Below are positions 56,881 to 64,000 of a DNA stretch of 64,000 nt, piece after piece; position 1 is the first letter of the stretch; every line of letters begins with the position of its first letter. The position numbers were made by a program, and so were the translations under genes. The DNA lies in the NCBI RefSeq assembly GCF_035222375.1, contig NW_026946365.1, positions 1,612,001 to 1,676,000 on the forward strand, read 5' to 3'. Origin of the DNA: Podospora pseudocomata (lineage: Eukaryota > Ascomycota > Sordariomycetes > Sordariales > Podosporaceae). A model generated the notes under the pieces. It was not told the origin of the DNA, did not search any database, and worked only from the letters and a program-made list of their open reading frames with translations.

Positions 56881-57702
56881 ATGTCTTCCTCCCGATACTC
56901 GACGACAACCAGCTCAACCAACCCATCAAAATACTCCTATTCTCCAGCAGCACAGTCTAGCTATTCCTCTTCCCGCCCAGGTCAACGCCCCTCTCCATTC
57001 CAACCACCCTCCCAACCAGCCCTCAAACCAACACACCTCTCCTCCCCCTTGCCAGACGACAACGACGACTTCTCCCTCACAATGCCAGGCATCGATCCCC
57101 TCTCCTTCTTCCTCACCCCCCCAACCCCCTCGGCCCCCTACCCACAGGACGACGACACGGCCATGCTCGACTTTGACTACTTTGACTACTCGGCCGGCAT
57201 CGACGATTCTTCTTCGGCCGACGTCAGGAGCGTCAGCCCTTCCAGCCTAGCAGGCTTCTCCCGCCCTGACGGCCCGCGCCCCCCTACTCCCCCTCGGGTC
57301 TCCTCCCCTGCTGTGAGCACCCCCGATTTGGAGTTTGACTACGGGAGCTTGGGAGCCAGCCCGGAAGGTGACACGCTCATGGAGGAATACTACCGCCATC
57401 GGATGGGCGGTTACGGGGGTGTTCCGCTTTTGTTGAAGGACTTTACCAATGCTGCTGGGGGGAACAAGAAGAGGGGCAAGTTTACCAAGGGGAGTGGGGG
57501 GGAGAGGCATGCGGGGCATCACCATGTCTGGAGGGAGCCGAGTCCGGATGTTTGGAGTATTGAGGAGGATCCGAGGGAGGAGGAAACGGGGGTGGTGGAT
57601 GTTAAGAAGAAGGGAAAGGGGACTACTAGGGGGGGTGGGAAGGGGAAGATGGTGAAGAGGGTGAGGTTTGTTTTGCCTGGGGAGGAGGAGGGGCTTTACT
57701 GA
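56881..57702 (+). CDS. Small disordered protein with C-terminal RVxF-like motif, 273 aa
   Basis: An intronless frame from an ATG at 56881. The first 60 residues are Ser/Tyr/Pro-rich. After that come MPGIDPLSFFLTPPTPS and an acidic aromatic stretch, LDFDYFDYSAGIDD. The middle has GVPLLLKDFTNAAGG, then basic Lys/Gly-rich sequence. The C-terminus ends with KMVKRVRFVLPGEEEG. The sequence KRVRF fits the protein phosphatase 1 docking motif [RK]-V-x-F, with basic residues before and acidic residues after as in known sites. I do not recognise a named family. The first half is written mostly with C-ending codons and the second half with G-ending codons, with a sharp switch near 57320. A later Met at 57082 (MPGIDPL) is a possible alternative start. 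Confidence 0.68.
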   Translation: MSSSRYSTTTSSTNPSKYSYSPAAQSSYSSSRPGQRPSPFQPPSQPALKPTHLSSPLPDDNDDFSLTMPGIDPLSFFLTPPTPSAPYPQDDDTAMLDFDYFDYSAGIDDSSSADVRSVSPSSLAGFSRPDGPRPPTPPRVSSPAVSTPDLEFDYGSLGASPEGDTLMEEYYRHRMGGYGGVPLLLKDFTNAAGGNKKRGKFTKGSGGERHAGHHHVWREPSPDVWSIEEDPREEETGVVDVKKKGKGTTRGGGKGKMVKRVRFVLPGEEEGLY

Positions 57703-60165
57703 TTTGTTTTTTTTTGAGTAAACATGTATACTGCATCTTTTGGTGGTTTGTTGCTCCTTTTTGAGATGCTTTTTTTTTCTTTTTTTTTTTCCTTTTTTTC
57801 TTTTTTTTTTGAAGTCTTTGGAATAGGATTACCCCCTTACTTAGAATATTGGGTTTGCATTAGGAGGATTTCCTTGAGTGTTTGTATGGAGGTTATCTGT
57901 TGCATTGTGTCCGGTTTTTGAACTTCCTTGGTTGTCTACTGCATCTCATCCGGTTTCATTTTTCTCCTGCTTTTCCTAACCGCATGTTTGGTGTTGGCTG
58001 GCTCTTTGGCTCTTCGGGGTAAGGGATTCTCATCATTATCCCCGTTGTAATTGCATTGATCATCATCATAGGAGGATACATTCATACAGGTTGATACCAG
58101 GTTGGCATTTTCTGATCTCCATACCTCCCATGGTTTATTTCTTGGGGGTTCTTACATCTTTCTACATGTTTGCAAGATACTTTTTGCTTCGCAGCACAAA
58201 ATACGAGATTCTGCAGTTTTTCCCCCTTAAGAACGTGGATGTCTGTCGTATGAATTATATGTCTCAGCCCTCTGAGGGAATTATATGCCCGTGAAGAGGT
58301 CACCGAGTGTTACCTTTGCACCTGGCTTTTTGTACAAAACCATCGAGATCCCCCCTATATCTTCCGAAAAGCCACCCGGAAAGATGAGTTGTGCAGTGCT
58401 ACATGGGCTGAGAACAAGTGTGTGTATGTGATACGGAGGTCCGGGATCAGATGAAATCTTGAATGTCGAGCTTGGATCTTGATTTTTATCAGAATTTCAG
58501 GTGAACGTGGTGGTGCTGTGTGTTTCCTTGGTTTTACGAGAGTGATTGTAACATATAACTCGGCCATGCTATGATTACGAAGACATTCTTTTTCTCTCCT
58601 GGTGGGGGTGGGTCTGTGTGGTGTCGTGTGGTCACCACCAACTTGTTTTGAGTGTGTACCAAGGTGAGATGGGACGGTTCACCGCGTGAAAGAGGCTTAC
58701 GACTTGCGATGACTTGTGACCTTTGAATGTGATACGGGATTGGAGTGGGTGTTAGTAAGGGGAGGTGAGAGAGAGAGGGAGGCTTATCGTTATCATCGGG
58801 ATTTGTTGGTCGTCGGCAGTGGTTGCATTTATTTTTATCGCGGCAGGCCGGCGGCGGCATTTGGCTGATCCCGGCATCCGATGGTGAGTTTGCTGGCCCC
58901 ACTGCCCGCTGTCCTTGTCCTTGGTTCCCTGTCTGCGGGAACATCGCGCAAACATCGATGGGCCCGGGAACGGAGAGCATCGGCAAGATCCACTCGAGGA
59001 TGGCTTGGAAAGGGTTCATGGGTTGATGATGATGATGTCAGGGCCACGTTGAAAGGGTTAGACATGGGCGATGCGGGGAGGAGGGACATTGAGATATCGG
59101 ACTATAGTCGGAGAGCCTATTACTGCTCTGTGATATGTGCCAACAAGACTGTGTGACAAGGGGTCTGATAGAAGATGAGATGGGATGGCATCGATAGCTA
59201 TCAGATGAAAGCGCCAATGCGCACTTGCCGAGGGAATATTCTTCAAGACATCGACGGTCTGCGAGTTTGCGCAGCTGACAGGTTGGACAGGGAGCTCCGG
59301 GTCATTTGACGCTGATTGGTGCATTGGATCCCGACTGAGGTGGGTGTGGGTGTCTGTCAGACCAAGGAAAGCTCTTCTGCAAGGGTGGAGCGATGGGGCG
59401 CTGAGAGGCTGCGATTTGTTTATGTCTGAGACGATTGTTTATCTCGATTGGCCCAGCTGACGGCGGCGCTGTGTCTTGCCTTGGAGGAGCTTGCTTTGGA
59501 CCGCAGGCGGCGCGGCTTTCCTTTCCATGATCCATCGATTGAATCCTCATTCCTCTGCTGTTCTTCACGCTGTCGCTGTCACTGCTGCCCCACGGGTGCT
59601 TACTTTCCACTACCGCAGTAGACGCTGTCTCGCAGCTAACCCCGCCGTCGCCGCTTCTCAGGGTCCCCCTAAACTGCAGCGGCCCGCCAGGCCAATCCAT
59701 CCGTCCTTGCTGCTTTGCACAACGTCACTGCATCTCTCCTCCGGTCAGGAACTCCCGACGCTGCCGTTCCAGGCTCACGGCCGGCTTCACTTCTCGCCCT
59801 ACTAGGTGCGCGAATTTGAATTTCTCTTCGAGTGGCAGATGGTCAGGATGAGCCATCAAGGTGAAAAGCGGTAAAAACCACAGGTGGGTTGCCCTGGTTT
59901 TTGTTTGTTGACTTTCCACCAAAATCGCCAGGCCCAGCTTGCGACATGCATCACCCGATTGGATAGCTGCCAGCTCCGCTTCGATAGTTCAGTTACGAGT
60001 GGATGCTTGTTCTGGCCCATCTTCCGATCAACAAAAATTATTTCTGAATCGGCTCATGTCATGATCATTGGGGCAGACCTTGAGAGAATGCTGTCTCATC
60101 AGAGTCATAGCTGTTGTTGCTGCCACTGCTAACAAACACTCTTTCACCCCGACAGAAGCGGAATC
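57703..60165. other. Intergenic 2.5 kb before the RhoGEF-like gene
   Basis: No gene seen. The 3' flank of the 273-aa gene has long T-runs (57707-57716, 57770-57811). A 161-codon minus-strand frame (58534-59019) and a 132-codon one (59302-59700) have no motif. A CCCCGACAG acceptor-like word lies just before the ATG at 60166, so a leader intron is possible. Confidence 0.5.
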
Positions 60166-63100
60166 ATGACGCCGCCGGCCAAAGAAGAGGAAGAGGATCC
60201 CTCCAAGACACCGATTGCTACAGCGGCGCGCCGCCATTCCACACCCGCCAAACCAACAACCACGGCAAAGACACCAAAGAGCGCACCCGCTACCTCGAAC
60301 AATGCATCGCCACAGAAGAAAAAGCCGGAGCCCTCGCTGCTCACGGACTTCTTCCTGGGCCGCCCCTCACCAGCCCGCCTCGCCGCAATGAAACAGCGCC
60401 GGAAGAGTATGGCAGCCGACGCTGCGCATGTACGGGAAGAGTTGCGTCAGGAGATGCGGGCCGCTGCTGTCCGGAGACTTCAACAACCCAATGGCGTAAC
60501 AGACAGAGTGAAGGCCTGGCAGAAGAAGAACGCGGCCGCTATGAAGGAAGCAGGTGGACCGCCACGAGCCGAGAGCGTTGCGAGCGAACCGACCGAATTT
60601 GCTGCCAACCTCCCCCCTGAGAGCGTGACCGAAGAGGACCGAGAACGGATCAAGTGGCGGAAAAAGGCCAAGAAAAAGAAACCAAAAGACGACAAGATTG
60701 AGGTGATCGAAGACGACGACGACGACAACGACGACGATGATGATGGCGATGGCGAGGAGACAGAAAAGGAGCAGCAGCCATCCGGGACCAAGGCTGGTCC
60801 ATCGGCATCCAAACCGATCCCGGCCAAGGACGCGCCCAAAAAGCGGATTATTAGTGACGACCACTGGATGAAGCGTAGGCAGGGCAGGAGTCCGCCACGG
60901 ACAGGTGCTCCGACGACCAAAGCCGAAGGGAGCCCCACGCCAATTCCAAAGGATTTCCTCCAAAAGACGGCAAAGAACCCAACAATTCAAAGCAAAATAA
61001 AGGACTGGGCGGCGAGGGTAGAGCCACCAGATCCCGGACAGGCTCCACCGCCAATTCCTCGAGTGAAGCACTACCGCCATAAATCCGGGGCGACTATAGC
61101 AGTAGAAGAGGATATTGCCAGCATGGCCGCTTCAGAGCCATCATTCCGACCCAAATCCATGTCCTCATTCGACGACGGCATTCGAGTCAAGCCTTTGAAC
61201 ATAAAAAAGCAAACCAACGAAACCGACGACGGGATTCGTGTCTATCCACTTCGGAAAAAAAGGGACTCTGCCGATGAAGCGTCTCAACCGAAAAAGAAGG
61301 AGCCCGACGATGACGGGATACGTGTACGCCCAAAAAAAAGCGACAATGAGGAGGGTGTACGAGTGAAGCCAGCTGAAACCAAAAGCGAGTCATCTGCGCG
61401 TAGTAAAAAGAAGGAACCTGCGGACGACGGGATCCGTGTAACGCCTTCTGAGGGCAAGGAAGATGAGCCAAAGCGCACCAAGAAGAAGGATCTCGATGAT
61501 GATGGGATCCGTGTGAGGCCGGTCACAGATGATGAGATGAAGCATCCCAAAAAGAAGGAACCCCCTAGCGTGGGAATGCGTCTGAAGCCGGCTGATAGCT
61601 TGAAACTGAAGCGCAAAAAGAAGAAGGTACCTGAAGACGACGGCATACGGGTGCGGCCGGTGGAGAGCAACGATGATGGCATCCGTGTAAAGCCCGTTGT
61701 CAGAGATTCATCGCACCCAGACGACGGCATCCGTGTTCCGCCGAGCGAAGCATCGTCCTCTGAGGCACCCACCCGTCGAAGCAGACCTTACTCTAGTTCT
61801 GCTGAAAAGTTAAAGAGAGCGCAAAGCAAGCGAAGAGAGGAAGCTCCTGAGGATGTCATTGAGGTTATCGAAGAGGCTGAAACTGAGCTATCTGTCGAGC
61901 CGCCCCTGAAGAGGAAGAATTCCCTCCGAAACTCTAGGCGTAGAAAAAGCCAGAGTCCCCCAGCCGGCACCAAGGCTCGGTCTCGAAATGGACGAGACTC
62001 GCCGGAAGTGGTGCCCATTCCCACCTGGCCAACGGCAGAATCCGATGAGGAGTCAGACAGGGTGCCCCCGACAGTCCTTGGCAACAAGTCTTTGGCTGAG
62101 ATTCCGTTCGGGTACTCGGCATTCAGCGTGCTCGATTTGCCATCGAGTGGCAATCCTGATAGGAGCATTCCCAAGAAGCCAAAGGCTCAGCGCAACCCCA
62201 GTTTCAAGGCGGTGCCAAAGGTGTTCAAGAAGGTTGTTGAAGGAGCCAAAGAGATCATCCAAGAGAGCCTCGAGCCACCACGGCCACCGCCGGCCGCTAA
62301 CAAACCGGCCAGCATAGAGTCCTGGCTGAACAACACGGTTGATCCTTTTGTCCAGGCTTCGCCAACAACAGAAACAGCAACGGTCGCGGATACACAAATC
62401 AGCAGCGAACCGCCCATAAGGGAATCGCGTGAGACACTGGAACCACCGGTAAAGCCCGAAAGTCGACCAGCTGCCGAGAAGCGGCCAAAGGAAGAAGAAA
62501 AGAAGGCGAAGGAAAAAGAGGCAGCAGCACCGGCCCCTACACCATCTTCGAAAAGACCAAAGACCCCAAAGTCAGACAGTAGCAAGGGCAAGGCAAGCTC
62601 GCAGGGCGAAGACAGCGATGCGACAGCGAAAAAGACGAAATCACCGGTCAACCAGGAGGGTCTGAAGAGGAGGCGGGCCACCAGAGGAGCTCCAGTTCCT
62701 GCGAAATCTGGAGGGAAGAAGCCTCTTAGAGAAATCCTCAAAGATGCCTTCCGCGGTGAATCGGGCGGTTACAAGCTTCCCCCTGCAGTTTATCCCAGCT
62801 GTGAGGCTTCCGAGTACGACGATGAGTACTCTGAGTACACGGAATCAGAAGTCAGCACAGAGCGCCCTGGGTCTTCCCACAAGAGGCCTATCTCGGACTA
62901 CTCGTCATATTACTCGTCCAACTACGACTCACTCTTGTCTTCGGACGTGTCTGCTCAGGAGCCACCACGCAGAAGACCCCCTCCCGTCAATGGCGGCGGG
63001 CATGAATTGTCAACTATCATTTCCGAAGAGGCTAGTACCGTGAGCGCGACGGATACCATGTCCGAGATCTCTCACACCACCGTCACGCAACCCACAGCAA

Positions 63101-64000
63101 CACCACTCACAGAAAGAACTGAGCTCTCTCGTCACCGAAGTCACAGGGGAAGCCGGAAGGGCGGGAGCTTGAAACGCCGCCTCACCAAACATTCGGACAT
63201 GATATCAGTATTATCACTGCCTGACACGGGCGAAATCGTCCCGCCTAGTCGATCAAGAAGCGTAAAGTCCTCCCGCAGCCTCCACCGCAGGCCAAGCAGG
63301 GTGGACAGGGGCAGGATTGACGAGCTCCTAGACGAGTTTGCCGACGATGAGTACTTTTACCAGCGCGAGCTGAAGACCTTGGTGGACGGTGTGATTCCGG
63401 TGCTGTTGACACACGTCCTTCGCGGTGACAGCCTCTTTGGCCGTTCCGAGGCTGGCAGGAACAAGGCTGATGCCATGGCCAAGTCTGTGGTCAACATGGG
63501 TGTGGTGCTGGAGAAACTCAAGAGCTCCCATAAGCAGGTGCCGCTCGAGAACATTTATCACCTCCTGACGTGGATGGAGGATGTATCGCCGCTTTATGAC
63601 AGTTATGTTGACGTTTGGCGGCTTGGGTTTCAGGGTCTTATTATCAACCTTGCGCCCAAATTGAAGGGCATGAATGATAATGATTCGCTCTTGAACGCGC
63701 TGCCCATTAATGAGGATGGTGATATTATTGGGGAGAATGGGGAGAGGGTGGATGTGGCGTTTTTGTTGAAGAGGCCCCTGATTCGGCTCAAGTGGATGAC
63801 GAAATTCCTTAGGGTAAGTTGATACTGCTATATAGCTCTGGTCCTTTCAATTGTGAGAGGTGAGTGGGGGCGAAACTTGTTACTGATGTTGCCATGTCTA
63901 GGCTGCTGTGCTTGTCGTTAATACTTCTGACACGGAGCATCTGCTCTCGGTATTCGAGTCCCTCCAGGAAAAGGCTCGCAAGCGGCACCGAGAGGAGAAT
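60166..64000 (+). CDS. Very large DH/RhoGEF-like protein with DDGIRV repeats, cut by the window end
   Basis: Exon 1 runs from the ATG at 60166 to 63813 (1,216 codons). A GTAAGT donor and a TAG acceptor lead to exon 2 from 63902, open to the window end. Residues 1-1045 are mostly disordered: a basic N-terminus with SLLTDFFLGRPSPARLAA, an acidic run at about 185-205, and ten copies of [DE]DGIRV-x-P between about 336 and 525, set apart by Lys-rich linkers. From about 1046 a helical domain begins (RIDELLDEFADDEYFY, then QRELKTLVDGVIPVLLTHVL). The pattern xExxYxRELKTL fits the first helix of Dbl-homology domains that exchange nucleotide on Rho GTPases. LENIYHLLTWMEDVSPLYDS and WMTKFLRAAVLVVNTS follow. 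Bud3- or Mug79/Spo71-like proteins are possible relatives; I cannot choose. The start could lie upstream if a leader intron exists. C-terminal domains such as PH are out of view. Confidence 0.75.

Noticed and set aside
1-64000. Transposon, LTR element, virus-like element or CRISPR array
   Set aside because: No long terminal repeats, reverse transcriptase, transposase, capsid-type motifs or spaced identical repeats were seen in reading both strands. A repeat-library search was not possible here.

Overview
The window looks like nuclear DNA of a filamentous ascomycete, most likely a Sordariomycete of the Sordariales kind. The reasons are short spliceosomal introns (about 50-110 nt) with GTRNGY donors and CTRAY branch sites, GC-rich genes with CT-rich leaders, a eukaryotic initiator tRNA, and typical Pezizomycotina proteins (Zn2Cys6 regulator, Ssh4, Kap104, Tho1-type SAP protein, several long disordered fungus-specific proteins). 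The lineage is inferred from gene style; no search was run. I saw no transposon, LTR element, CRISPR array or viral sequence.

Layout. 1-1.7 kb: a Pro/Gln-rich protein of unknown role (-), with a 7.6 kb gene-free stretch upstream of it. 9.3-11.2 kb: six-exon PfkB/ketohexokinase-like sugar kinase (-), divergent from a three-exon NAD kinase (11.7-13.7 kb, +), followed by a proteasome assembly chaperone 4-like gene (14.2-14.7 kb, +) and the Kap104/transportin gene (16.1-19.1 kb, +). 20.7-23.6 kb is a decayed island: a broken D-amino-acid-oxidase-type gene, an unrecognised ORF and three diverged ~120 bp repeats, bordered by an intact initiator tRNA-Met. 24.5-27.2 kb: a six-exon Zn2Cys6 transcription factor (-) with an unusual in-frame TAG near its end and a motif array in its likely 3' UTR. 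Upstream of it lie 12.3 kb with no recognisable gene. 39.5-46.8 kb: three minus-strand genes, a SAP-domain Tho1/SARNP-like protein, Ssh4 (SPRY-domain Rsp5 adaptor) and a single-pass membrane protein. 48.7-50.6 kb: a long disordered protein (-). 54.2-55.1 kb: an endonuclease/exonuclease/phosphatase-family enzyme (-). 56.9-57.7 kb: a small disordered protein with an RVxF-like site (+). 60.2 kb to the window end: a very large DH/RhoGEF-like protein (+), cut by the window edge.

Gene density is low, about 13 protein genes in 64 kb, because of two long deserts that each sit upstream of a minus-strand gene: the Zn2Cys6 factor and the Pro/Gln-rich protein. The genes do not form an obvious pathway or metabolite cluster. 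Many are housekeeping genes (nuclear import, NADP supply, proteasome assembly, mRNP assembly, translation initiation tRNA). Several genes share a compositional pattern: the sense strand is C-rich in the 5' half and switches sharply to G-rich in the 3' half.
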